Shown: piece by piece, positions 1 to 7,973 of the stretch
Layout of the letters: each line of letters opens with the position of its first letter
Position numbering within the stretch: position 1 is the first letter of the stretch
Assembly: GCA_964494805.1 (NCBI GenBank)
Contig: CAZBST010000011.1
Location: 15,998 to 79,997 of the forward strand
Reading direction: 5' to 3'
From: CAIYOL01 sp964494805
Lineage (GTDB): Bacteria > Planctomycetota > Phycisphaerae > Sedimentisphaerales > Anaerobacaceae
Length of the DNA: 64,000 nt
Translations under genes and position numbers: made by a program
Notes under the pieces: model-generated
The model's database searches: none
Told to the model about the DNA's origin: nothing
What the model saw: the letters and a program-made list of their open reading frames with translations, nothing else

Positions 1-251
1 CGGGGTTGCACAAAATGGATGTGCATACCGCCGAAGCCTTCGATAAATTGATGCCTCAGCTCGCCGAAATAGGCCAAACTATAACCTAATGATGAGTCCC
101 ACACCTCATCCGTGTAGAGGCGAGGTACAGTTTTGAGATAGATTAATCCCAATGCAATCTGCAGAATAATAAGGACTACTATATCTCGCTTCCATTCGGA
201 TATCGGTTGTCCGGATATGATACAAGCTCTTTCTGCTTTTGATGTGGTCAT
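1..251 (-). CDS. Membrane glycosyltransferase, GT39/PMT-like, N-terminal fragment
   Basis: Only the first 83 codons lie in the window; the gene runs off the left edge. The ATG is at 249-251 on the minus strand. The translation starts MTTSKAERACIISGQ, has a first membrane segment around residues 24-37 (VVLIILQIALGLIYL), then the phrase PRLYTDEVWDSSLGYSL. An acidic DE pair just after the first membrane helix is the mark of the GT-C fold of GT39/ArnT-like transferases, which take sugar from a polyprenyl-phosphate donor on the outer side of the membrane. It lies 28 bases downstream of the WecA-like gene on the same strand, so the two probably share a transcript in a surface polysaccharide locus. 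The family call rests on a short piece. Confidence 0.55.
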   Translation of the reverse strand, partial: MTTSKAERACIISGQPISEWKRDIVVLIILQIALGLIYLKTVPRLYTDEVWDSSLGYSLAYFGELRHQFIEGFGGMHIHFVQP

Positions 252-279
252 CGGGTTTGCCTGAAATTCCAAATTTATG

Positions 280-1434
280 TCAATTTTTGTCGTCGTGTAT
301 TGCTCCCCGTAATCCTTCCATCTTTAAGTAACCCTTTTTCCACACAACCAGGCCGGAGACCACAAAAACAAAAACATACACAGCCGCAGCATATCTTGTT
401 CTTATTTGGCTCATTGCTAAGCCGATTACCGCATAAATACTGGCGATTACATAACAAATTGCAACGGTCTTTTTCAAAGGTGTTCCTCTGTCTATCATCT
501 GGTCGTAAATATGACCACGGTCAGAAACAAACAAAGGTCTGTGATTAAGCAATCTTCTCACCAGTGCGACAGCAGTATCAAGAATGGGCAAGCCGAATAC
601 GACGATTGAAGCCATCCACCATCGCGGAATCTGCTCCGCGAATAAAAGCATCAGTGCAGCTACCATAAAGCCTAAGAGCATACTGCCGGCATCGCCCATA
701 AATATCTTAGCCGGATACCTGTTGAAGGGCAAAAATCCGCAAACGCCTCCTACAAGCCCAAGACAAATTATAATTCGCACAGGGTCACCGACTTTACTGT
801 ACCCCCACGTTGCCAGATGTATCGACAGAAGCAGCATAGCGACGGTAATGATTGCCGTTACTCCCGCACAAAGTCCGTCAAGTCCGTCAAGCAGGTTTAG
901 TGAATTTGTCGCACCAAGTACGAAGAATATTACAATAAAAATACTTAGAATCACTTCGAGGTTGTGGGGCATCGGTAAATTTAACGGGTCAGTAATGCGA
1001 TATAAATTTGGTGTAATGCCCACCAGCAGCAGAATAACAGCTGCAGCGGCTTGGCCGAGGATTTTTTGCTTCGGCTTCATATCAAATATATCGTCGGCGA
1101 GCCCAATAAAACATGCTATCGCCCCACCGCCCAGTATTCCCAGAAGCCATTTTAGCATCGGGCTGAAAAATTCTTCGTTTCCTAAATAGCCGATGCCTGC
1201 CAAGACGCCAGCCGTCAAGCCGATGAGCATACCGACACCGCCGAGATATGCTATAGGCCCCTTATGTGTTTTCACCAGGTCATCGGGCTTGTCAACGATT
1301 CCAAATTTTATAGCTATCTTCTTGCACAGCCACGTAGCTGCCAGCGAACCAGCAAAGGAAAGCACCAATACGGGCCAAAAGCGAAAAACCCATGTAATCG
1401 GTCTGTTCGGTCCAATTATATTATCGAATATCAT
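280..1434 (-). CDS. WecA/TagO-like undecaprenyl-phosphate sugar-1-phosphate transferase (GT4 family)
   Basis: An integral membrane enzyme that moves a sugar-1-phosphate, usually GlcNAc-1-P, from UDP-sugar to undecaprenyl phosphate, the first step of building a lipid-linked glycan. Family marks are in order: KTHKGPIAYLGGVGML after the first helix, the Mg-binding FIGLADDIFDM, NSLNLLDGLDGLCAG, IFMGDAGSMLLGF, and the cytoplasmic loop RPLFVSDRGHIYDQMIDRG near the end, where the usual HLHH is replaced. About ten membrane helices are visible. An in-frame ATG at 1476 lies inside the upstream ATP-grasp gene; the ATG at 1434 avoids that 26-base overlap and is preferred, though its ribosome site is weak. 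The neighbours on both sides fit exopolysaccharide or O-antigen synthesis. Confidence 0.85.
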   Translation of the reverse strand: MIFDNIIGPNRPITWVFRFWPVLVLSFAGSLAATWLCKKIAIKFGIVDKPDDLVKTHKGPIAYLGGVGMLIGLTAGVLAGIGYLGNEEFFSPMLKWLLGILGGGAIACFIGLADDIFDMKPKQKILGQAAAAVILLLVGITPNLYRITDPLNLPMPHNLEVILSIFIVIFFVLGATNSLNLLDGLDGLCAGVTAIITVAMLLLSIHLATWGYSKVGDPVRIIICLGLVGGVCGFLPFNRYPAKIFMGDAGSMLLGFMVAALMLLFAEQIPRWWMASIVVFGLPILDTAVALVRRLLNHRPLFVSDRGHIYDQMIDRGTPLKKTVAICYVIASIYAVIGLAMSQIRTRYAAAVYVFVFVVSGLVVWKKGYLKMEGLRGAIHDDKN

Positions 1435-1450
1435 CTCGAAACTTTTCTCG

Positions 1451-2425
1451 TTAAAGGTTTTCCAGCCAGACCTCACTATCGTAGCGGAGCATAATCAAAT
1501 TGTCTTTAAAGCTGTTGAAACGAATACTTGTTTTTCTGCCGAGTAATTCCTGCAAAATCCATTTTGGAAAGTTTGCCCCCGCCTTGATTGACAAAGGCAC
1601 GCCGCCGCCAAATCGCGGGTTTATCTCAACGAACTTTATTTTCCCGTCGCCAGTTAGAAACAATTGCAAAGTTATAACGCCTGGTCCTGCCCCAAGCACC
1701 TTAACTAATCTTGCAGCCTCGCTCATAATGCGAGGGTGCTTTACTACTTGTCCCTTGCTTACCTCACCGGCTCTTACCTCAATACGTTTTCTCGGAACGA
1801 CACAGCGGACTTTCATATTAAAATCAACATATACATCGCAGGTGTGTTCAGTGCCTTTGATAAACTCCTGAACGATACAGTTTGGTACTATCTTTGCAAA
1901 GAACGCTAGCTCTTTGCGGTTATGCACGATAGCATTTCCTCTGCTGGCATAGCCATCCCACGGTTTAAGAAAACAAGGCCAGTTGAGTTTCTTTTTTGAT
2001 AGCGCAGCACGAGGGCTCATAGTAACAGGGGTATCAAAGTCGTTCTTGAGTAGCAAACGAAAGGTTTTTCTCTTGTCCTGGCAAATATCAACTACCTCTG
2101 GTGTTGAGACAAGCACACGACAGCCCGCTGCGGCAAATTTCGGTTTGTTCTGCGCCAGAAGTTTCAAGTCCAAATCAACGGTTGGGACGAGCAATTTTAC
2201 ATTGTTGGTCCTGACAATACTCAGCAGCTGTTTGACATAGTTGGTATGTGTTATTGGCCTAACCGGAAAACCTTTATCGCACAATTGGAGGGCAGAGCTC
2301 AACTCCGTAGTATCTGTGCCGAGCAGCGAAAGGTTTATTTTCAGTTGTCTCCCTGCCTTGCGAAAACTATTGAGCAGGGAGACCCTTCTGCCGATGCAGG
2401 TAAATAAAACACTCAAGTTAGCCAT
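1451..2425 (-). CDS. ATP-grasp carboxylate-amine ligase-like protein
   Basis: A 324-residue protein with a Rossmann-like preATP-grasp start (SVLFTCIGRRVSLLNSF), a central nucleotide-binding part (LNWPCFLKPWDGYASRGNA, where a Lys normally contacts ATP) and the C-terminal metal-binding motif KFVEINPRFGGGVPLSIKAG. This is the carbamoyl-phosphate-synthase-like ATP-grasp group, related to PylC and CarB, which activates a carboxylate as acyl phosphate and joins it to an amine. The substrate cannot be told from sequence. Being first in the minus-strand run with the sugar-phosphate transferase, it may add an amino acid or other amide to a sugar or lipid-linked intermediate; that is inference. It diverges from the NusG-like gene across about 220 bases. 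Confidence 0.8.
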   Translation of the reverse strand: MANLSVLFTCIGRRVSLLNSFRKAGRQLKINLSLLGTDTTELSSALQLCDKGFPVRPITHTNYVKQLLSIVRTNNVKLLVPTVDLDLKLLAQNKPKFAAAGCRVLVSTPEVVDICQDKRKTFRLLLKNDFDTPVTMSPRAALSKKKLNWPCFLKPWDGYASRGNAIVHNRKELAFFAKIVPNCIVQEFIKGTEHTCDVYVDFNMKVRCVVPRKRIEVRAGEVSKGQVVKHPRIMSEAARLVKVLGAGPGVITLQLFLTGDGKIKFVEINPRFGGGVPLSIKAGANFPKWILQELLGRKTSIRFNSFKDNLIMLRYDSEVWLENL

Positions 2426-2563
2426 AGTTTATGCCCAATACACATCTGTTTCGATATAATAAATCGTAGAAATTCGCTAAGGACTTAACGATTTAATTCA
2501 ATAATAAACTGCATATTTCCTGTCGTCAATCTAATAATAGTCGATGCCAGATGGCCAATTCTT

Positions 2564-2592
2564 TTGACTTTTTGCTTATATGCCTGTAAACT
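2564..2592 (+). promoter_or_regulatory. Sigma-70-like promoter of the nusG-like/ugd operon
   Basis: TTGACT at 2564-2569 and TAAACT at 2587-2592 with a 17-base spacer, about 55 bases before the TTG start of the NusG-like gene. No other such pair was seen in the divergent gap 2426-2647. Confidence 0.5.
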
Positions 2593-2647
2593 GATTGCTA
2601 CGATTTGACTAATCGACTGGTGTGGTGTTAAGTGTAGGAGCGTAAGA

Positions 2648-3205
2648 TTGTTGAAAGTAAATGAAAATCCGCCGATTGCTTGGCCCCAGGGGCAGATGCT
2701 TCGTGATTTTACTGGTCAGTGGTGGGTTGCTCATACCAAGAGCAGAAATGAAAAAGCCCTCGCTAAAGATCTGCTCCAGAAGGATATCAGCTACTTTCTT
2801 CCTATGAGCTGGAAGGTTCGGCGGCAAAAGGGCAGAACGATACGCTCGTTTTTGCCCCTGTTTAGCGGTTATCTGTTTTTTTGCGGTCGGGAGAGCCAGC
2901 GTATCGAGGTATTGCGAACCAATCGCGTTGCAAATCTCCTCACAGTCAAGGACCAGCAAAGATTAATTGGCGAATTATCGCAAATCGAGCGAGCTCTTCA
3001 AACGGGCGCTGCTTTGACACCGCATAAGTACATCAAAACGGGCCAATGCTGCCGGGTTATAGGAGGACCGTTGGCCGATTTGCATGGCGTTGTCGTCAAA
3101 ACCAGAGGTACCGCTCGTTTGCTTTTACAGATAGATATGCTTGGCCAGGCAACAAGTGTCGAGATAGATACTGATATGATAGAAATTGTTGATGAACCCT
3201 GTTGA
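2648..3205 (+). CDS. NusG/RfaH-type specialised transcription elongation factor
   Basis: A 185-residue protein with an N-terminal NGN domain (WWVAHTKSRNEKALAKDL, ending PLFSGYLFF around residue 78) and a C-terminal KOW domain (GQCCRVIGGPLADLHGVVV). NGN domains bind the clamp of RNA polymerase; paralogues such as RfaH, UpxY and LoaP act on long polysaccharide operons. The start is TTG with AGGAG seven bases upstream (2636-2640); no ATG fits the domain start. It is the first gene ahead of ugd and the epimerase, and housekeeping NusG normally sits with secE and rplK, so this is most likely the local antiterminator of the polysaccharide genes. The target sequence element was not identified. Confidence 0.85.
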   Translation: MLKVNENPPIAWPQGQMLRDFTGQWWVAHTKSRNEKALAKDLLQKDISYFLPMSWKVRRQKGRTIRSFLPLFSGYLFFCGRESQRIEVLRTNRVANLLTVKDQQRLIGELSQIERALQTGAALTPHKYIKTGQCCRVIGGPLADLHGVVVKTRGTARLLLQIDMLGQATSVEIDTDMIEIVDEPC

Positions 3206-3296
3206 AAATTCTATGATAGGCGATAAGATAAAAGGGGAACATCAATCTTCTCTTGTGATTATAAAACTTACATATTGAAAAACAGGAGCTAATAAA

Positions 3297-4697
3297 ATGA
3301 AGGTTTGTGTAGTTGGGGTTGGTTATGTCGGACTGGTTACGGCCGGGTGTTTGGCCGAGGCCGGCAACAACGTTATATGTGTGGATGTGGATGGTGGCAA
3401 AATTACAGCCTTGAAAAATGGAGTAATGCCCATTTATGAGCCGGGCCTGGTTGAATTGATAGGACACAATAAGAAGCTCGGCCGGCTGCACTTTACAACC
3501 GACCTCAAAGAGGGGATAGACAATTCGCTTATTATCTTTCTTGCGGTTGGCACTCCATCGGCGCCGGATGGCTCAGCTGATATATCGGCTATCCTTTTAG
3601 TTGCCGGTGAAATTGGCGAAAATCTTAACGACTATCGTATCATTGCAACGAAAAGTACTGTGCCAATAGGCACCTGCAAGAAGATAACGAATATTATAAA
3701 ATCTAAAACGGAAACGCCGTTTGATTATGTCAGCAATCCGGAGTTTTTGAAAGAAGGTGCCGCCGTTGAGGATTTTATGCGCCCTGACAGGATAATTATT
3801 GGGACAACTAATCCTGCTGTTAGGGAAATAATGAAGCAGTTGTATAGTCCTTTTATGCGAAGGAGCAACCGGATATTATTTATGGATCCTCTCTCTGCTG
3901 AGATGACAAAATACGCAGCCAATACTATGCTGGCTACGAGAATTTCGTTTATGAATGAAATCTCGGCTTTGTGCGAGAAGGTTGGAGCAGACGTCGAACA
4001 GGTCAGGCAGGGCATCGGCAGCGATTCAAGAATTGGACGCTCCTTTTTGTTTCCAGGTGTCGGCTTTGGCGGTGCCTGCTTTCCAAAAGATATTCGGGCG
4101 CTGATTCATACCGGTTCCAAACACGGAGTCGAAATGGCAATAGCCAAATCGGTACAGCAGGTAAATATAAATCAGCACGAAAGATTCGCAAAACGCATTA
4201 CCGATTTCTTCGCAGGCCGGGAAAACAAAACTATACTGGCTGTTTGGGGACTTGCCTTTAAGGCAAGAACTGATGATGTCAGAGAATCGCCGGCACTTTA
4301 CTGTATAAGGAAGTTTTTCGATTGCCGGATGAAAATTAGGGCTTATGACCCTGAAGCCGGCCCGGCGGCATTAGCGGCTTTGGATGGCAAAATCGAAACC
4401 TTCCAGAATGGATATGATGCGCTTGATAACGCCGATGCCTTGGTTATCTTTACCGATTGGCAGGAATTCAGGAACCCTGACTTTGAAGTTATCAAAACAA
4501 AGCTGAAAACCCCCGTCGTCTTTGACGGCAGAAACCTCTACGACCCCGGTGTGGTTAAAAAAGCGGGAATTGAGTATTACAGCATTGGAAGGGTGCCTAT
4601 TGTGCCAGAGCGGTTAAAAGAGCAGAAGCTTAAGATTACAGCCTTGCAGGGACCTGCACCTTACGATAAAGTGCAGGATGAAGTCCTGGAGAAATAG
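3297..4697 (+). CDS. ugd: UDP-glucose 6-dehydrogenase
   Basis: Oxidises UDP-glucose twice with NAD+ to UDP-glucuronate, the precursor of uronic acids in capsules and exopolysaccharides. The protein has 466 residues, normal for the family. It shows the N-terminal NAD site VCVVGVGYVGLVTAGCLAE, the central region PEFLKEGAAVEDFMRPDRI, the catalytic Cys in GFGGACFPKDI at about residue 259, and the C-terminal UDP-binding half with WGLAFKARTDDVRESPA. Its ATG follows an AGGAG site. It is followed after 12 bases by a small membrane protein and then by the epimerase that can use its product. Confidence 0.95.
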   Translation: MKVCVVGVGYVGLVTAGCLAEAGNNVICVDVDGGKITALKNGVMPIYEPGLVELIGHNKKLGRLHFTTDLKEGIDNSLIIFLAVGTPSAPDGSADISAILLVAGEIGENLNDYRIIATKSTVPIGTCKKITNIIKSKTETPFDYVSNPEFLKEGAAVEDFMRPDRIIIGTTNPAVREIMKQLYSPFMRRSNRILFMDPLSAEMTKYAANTMLATRISFMNEISALCEKVGADVEQVRQGIGSDSRIGRSFLFPGVGFGGACFPKDIRALIHTGSKHGVEMAIAKSVQQVNINQHERFAKRITDFFAGRENKTILAVWGLAFKARTDDVRESPALYCIRKFFDCRMKIRAYDPEAGPAALAALDGKIETFQNGYDALDNADALVIFTDWQEFRNPDFEVIKTKLKTPVVFDGRNLYDPGVVKKAGIEYYSIGRVPIVPERLKEQKLKITALQGPAPYDKVQDEVLEK

Positions 4698-4709
4698 AGG
4701 GAAGATATT

Positions 4710-5081
4710 ATGGGTATGGATTCCGTTGTAAAAATAATAGGTATAGCTATAGTTCTTCTCGCTGTCCTGGCCTTGTTAAGGCCTGATATTATGAAACACA
4801 TATTGAAATTCTTCAAACATGGAAAACGCGTATACTTTGCAGGACTGGTAAGGTTGATATTGGCGGTTGTATTTTTACTTGCAGCCCGTGAATGCGACAT
4901 CACCTGGGTGATAGTTGTCTTTGGAATTCTTTTCTTAATATCAGCTCTGTCGATATTTATGATTGGCGCCGAAAAGCTAAAGCCTATGCTCGACTGGTTC
5001 CAGAACAAATCAACCCTGTTTCTTCGTTTTATGGCGGTGATCATTCTAATCCTCGGCGCAATCATTATCTATTCAGCTTAA
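4710..5081 (+). CDS. Small membrane protein of unknown function
   Basis: A 123-residue hydrophobic protein with about four membrane segments: near residues 7-24 (VKIIGIAIVLLAVLALL), 43-60, 65-85 (TWVIVVFGILFLISALS) and 103-121. It has a short basic loop (KFFKHGKR) after the first helix. It resembles small DUF-type membrane proteins, but I do not recognise a named family. It is wedged between ugd and the UDP-sugar epimerase with gaps of 12 bases on both sides, so it is almost certainly co-transcribed with them. Confidence 0.7.
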   Translation: MGMDSVVKIIGIAIVLLAVLALLRPDIMKHILKFFKHGKRVYFAGLVRLILAVVFLLAARECDITWVIVVFGILFLISALSIFMIGAEKLKPMLDWFQNKSTLFLRFMAVIILILGAIIIYSA

Positions 5082-5093
5082 GCTCGGACTATA

Positions 5094-6038
5094 ATGAAAG
5101 TATTGGTAACAGGCGCAGCCGGTTTCATCGGCTCACATCTCAGTGAGGAACTTCTTGACGACGGCTTGATAGTAATCGGGCTTGATAATTTCGACGACTT
5201 TTACGACCCTCAAATCAAACGACAGAATGTCAAAGGTTGCCTTAAGAATAAGAATTTCCAGCTTGTTGAAGCCGATATTCGTGATAGCGTAGCTTTAGAT
5301 AAAGCCATTAGCAGCGGCGTCGAAATAATCGTGCACCTCGCCGCCAGAGCAGGCGTCAGACCTTCGATTGAAAAACCTCTGCTTTACACGGATGTCAATA
5401 TAAATGGAACGATGGTCCTGCTCGAAGCAGCAAAAAAACACAAAGTCAACAAGTTTATCTTTGGCTCAAGCTCGAGCGTCTATGGCAACAATGAAAAGGT
5501 CCCCTTTTCTGAGGGAGACAGCGTTGATTTTCCTATCTCGCCTTACGCCGCTACCAAAAAGGCTGGTGAGCTTATCTGCCACACATATCATCACCTTTAC
5601 GGCATTTCCATAACTGTCCTGCGTTTTTTCACCGTCTATGGCCCCCGGCAAAGACCAGACCTCGCCATTCACAAGTTCGCTAAACTCATCGAGCAAAATA
5701 AACCCATACCTGTTTACGGTGACGGCTCTATGATGCGCGATTTTACATACATTGACGATATAATCGACGGCACCATCGCAGCTATGAATAAATGCACCGG
5801 CTTCCATCTTTACAATCTTGGAGAATCACGCCCCATATCAGTTAACGATTTAATCGCCGAGATAGAAAAAGCCCTCGGCAAAAAGGCAATTAAAGAATAT
5901 TTGCCTCCCCAGCCCGGAGATGTCGAACGCACGTTTGCCGATGTAACCAAAGCCGTCAACGAGCTTGGCTATAAGCCAAATACAACAATTCAGGATGGCC
6001 TGGCAAAATTCGTCCAGTGGCTAAGACAAAAATCTTAA
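5094..6038 (+). CDS. NAD-dependent epimerase, UDP-glucuronate 4-epimerase-like
   Basis: A 314-residue extended short-chain dehydrogenase. It has the NAD-binding glycine motif TGAAGFIGSHL at residues 6-16, the SSSSVYG serine stretch near 125-131 and the catalytic YAATK near 151-155. The phrases LDNFDDFYDP and HLAARAGVRPSI match the CapI/LspL-type UDP-glucuronate 4-epimerases that make UDP-galacturonate. Ugd upstream supplies UDP-glucuronate, so the operon can convert UDP-glucose to UDP-galacturonate. A UDP-glucose 4-epimerase or 4,6-dehydratase role is less likely given the wording of the N-terminal half and the neighbour. Confidence 0.85.
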   Translation: MKVLVTGAAGFIGSHLSEELLDDGLIVIGLDNFDDFYDPQIKRQNVKGCLKNKNFQLVEADIRDSVALDKAISSGVEIIVHLAARAGVRPSIEKPLLYTDVNINGTMVLLEAAKKHKVNKFIFGSSSSVYGNNEKVPFSEGDSVDFPISPYAATKKAGELICHTYHHLYGISITVLRFFTVYGPRQRPDLAIHKFAKLIEQNKPIPVYGDGSMMRDFTYIDDIIDGTIAAMNKCTGFHLYNLGESRPISVNDLIAEIEKALGKKAIKEYLPPQPGDVERTFADVTKAVNELGYKPNTTIQDGLAKFVQWLRQKS

Positions 6039-6066
6039 GTGCTTCACCCATAAGACCGAATTTACT

Positions 6067-6095
6067 TTGAAAAGCCGCTGAAATTATACTATAAT
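6067..6095 (+). promoter_or_regulatory. Sigma-70-like promoter of the subtilisin-like gene
   Basis: TTGAAA at 6067-6072 and TATAAT at 6090-6095 with exactly 17 bases between them, 30 bases before the GTG start at 6125. This is one of the best promoter matches in the window. Confidence 0.6.
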
Positions 6096-6124
6096 GCTTT
6101 TTTATCCTGTTTTATGAGGGTGAT

Positions 6125-7915
6125 GTGTTGAGATACAGATACGCTTTGACAAGGGGGGTTATTTGTTTTGTTGTTTTCTGTTGTGATTTGACCATACAAA
6201 AGGCCTATGCTTTGGCCGGCTCTACCGCGCACGATGGTTCGAACGCTCAGGCGGTTCACGCCCTTGGCGAGACCGGCGAAGATGTCAATGTCGGCTTGAT
6301 TACCGCACGGAACGTTCTCGCTACTCACGAGGCATTTTACGATAAAGATATAAACGGTAATCCCATCGGTGCTACGCACGTCTTCAATTATGATTTTTCA
6401 GGCAGTGGCATTGTAAGCGCTTCCCACGACACCTGGATGGCGGGAATCGTAGCAAGTCGCGGAGGAGTTTCGCACCCTTACGATATAGGCGTTGCCCCCG
6501 GGGCTTATTTACACTGTGCACGGGTAGCAAACGATTCCAACGAAATTTACTTTTCCTGGCTCAATAATGCCTTGAACGAATTGATAATCGGACGAAGCTG
6601 TAAAGTCATCGTTACAGGAATTTCTTTTACAGCAACTACCTCGGATGGTCAAAGTATTACGACGTTGCTGTACGACTATTATGCGTATCACTATAACGTT
6701 ACCTTTGCCAACGCCGCTGGCAATGAAGATACTCGAATAGCTGTACTTGGAGACACTTACAACGGAATAACAACCGGCGGACTTAGAGTTACTTATGATG
6801 ATAACTACGGTCAGGTTGGCAACTTAAGCGGTTCAGGCCCTACTTACGACGGCAGAGGGAAACCCGATATTGTCGCACCCTCTCAAAACCAGACAATGCC
6901 AAGTGCCGGCTCTGATACCAGTTGGTACGAATGGACGTCGGACGGCGGTCATACGAGTCTTTCAGCGCCGCATACTGCTGGTGTTGCTGCCCTTCTGCTG
7001 GGATTGGCTGATAACACACCTGACCCGTGCTACAATCAGAACGAAGTCATAAGGGCTGTAATTGTAAATTCAACTTTTCCAAACATTGACGATAAATCAG
7101 GCAGCCAAACTGACCCAGCCATCTGGAACGAAGATAGAGGCTATGGCAGGATTGACGCACTAAGAGCATACCAGTTACTCGATTCGAACTGCGTCTTCCC
7201 TGATGTTACCATCACAGAAGAAAAAGGCTGGGCTTTCGACGCCATCGCCCCATCACAGCAGCACACATACACAATTTACGCTCCGCGGCGATACCGCCTC
7301 GTAGCCACCCTAACCTGGGACCGCAGAGTGGAATGGACCGATACGTTTCATCCGTATTTGGCCAACCTCGATTTGAGAATTTACAAACCGAATAATCTGA
7401 ATCCCATCTTTAATAAACAAATCGGCGGCTTCAGCACTAACGATAACCTTATAAAAGCTGATTTCCTGCTCCCTCGTTCCGGCCAATATACCCTCAAGGT
7501 TGTGAATAATTCAAATAACGAAACCGCTCACTATGGTCTTGCTTTTGAATTGCTGCCACCGATTCCGGGGGATTTTAACCTCGACTATATTGTTAACAGT
7601 AATGACCTTTTCGATATCGCTGAGAACTGGCTGCAGCCGGTCCCCGGCTTCGATACGGGCTTCAACTTCTTTGATTTCGGTGCTCTCGCCTTTTTCTCTG
7701 AAAACTGGTTGCAGTCGGCCGCTGGCTCTAATATGGACTTATGTAAAGACGACTTTGTTGATTTCAGGGATTTCGCCATCTTCGCCAAAAACTGGCTGCA
7801 GCCAGCCCCCGGCTCTGATACGGACTTATTTAAGGACGGATTCATTGACTTCAGGGATTTTGCACTCCTAGCTGAAAACTGGCTAATCACAGACCCCGCA
7901 TATTATCAGGATTAA
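6125..7915 (+). CDS. Secreted S8 (subtilisin-like) protein with four dockerin-like C-terminal repeats
   Basis: A 596-residue exported protein. A signal peptide covers about residues 1-29 (VICFVVFCC core, likely cut after AYA). The S8 fold follows: VNVGLITARNVLATHEAF at the usual Asp position, SHDTWMAGIVAS (His present), NAAGNED (oxyanion Asn present) and TSLSAPHTAGVAALLLG (Ser present). The catalytic Asp appears to be Thr, as LITAR stands where LIDTG is usual, so activity is uncertain. A beta-rich P-domain-like region follows at about 370-485. The last 110 residues are four repeats each ending in xxNWLQ, with the last two reading FVDFRDFAIFAKNWLQ and FIDFRDFALLAENWL. The start is GTG with GAGGG five bases upstream; a TTG follows directly. 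Confidence 0.85.
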   Translation: MLRYRYALTRGVICFVVFCCDLTIQKAYALAGSTAHDGSNAQAVHALGETGEDVNVGLITARNVLATHEAFYDKDINGNPIGATHVFNYDFSGSGIVSASHDTWMAGIVASRGGVSHPYDIGVAPGAYLHCARVANDSNEIYFSWLNNALNELIIGRSCKVIVTGISFTATTSDGQSITTLLYDYYAYHYNVTFANAAGNEDTRIAVLGDTYNGITTGGLRVTYDDNYGQVGNLSGSGPTYDGRGKPDIVAPSQNQTMPSAGSDTSWYEWTSDGGHTSLSAPHTAGVAALLLGLADNTPDPCYNQNEVIRAVIVNSTFPNIDDKSGSQTDPAIWNEDRGYGRIDALRAYQLLDSNCVFPDVTITEEKGWAFDAIAPSQQHTYTIYAPRRYRLVATLTWDRRVEWTDTFHPYLANLDLRIYKPNNLNPIFNKQIGGFSTNDNLIKADFLLPRSGQYTLKVVNNSNNETAHYGLAFELLPPIPGDFNLDYIVNSNDLFDIAENWLQPVPGFDTGFNFFDFGALAFFSENWLQSAAGSNMDLCKDDFVDFRDFAIFAKNWLQPAPGSDTDLFKDGFIDFRDFALLAENWLITDPAYYQD

Positions 7916-7973
7916 AAAATGTGCCTGCCGTTAAAGAGTTAGTATGGCGCCCCTGGTTTTCCAGAATTCAGAT

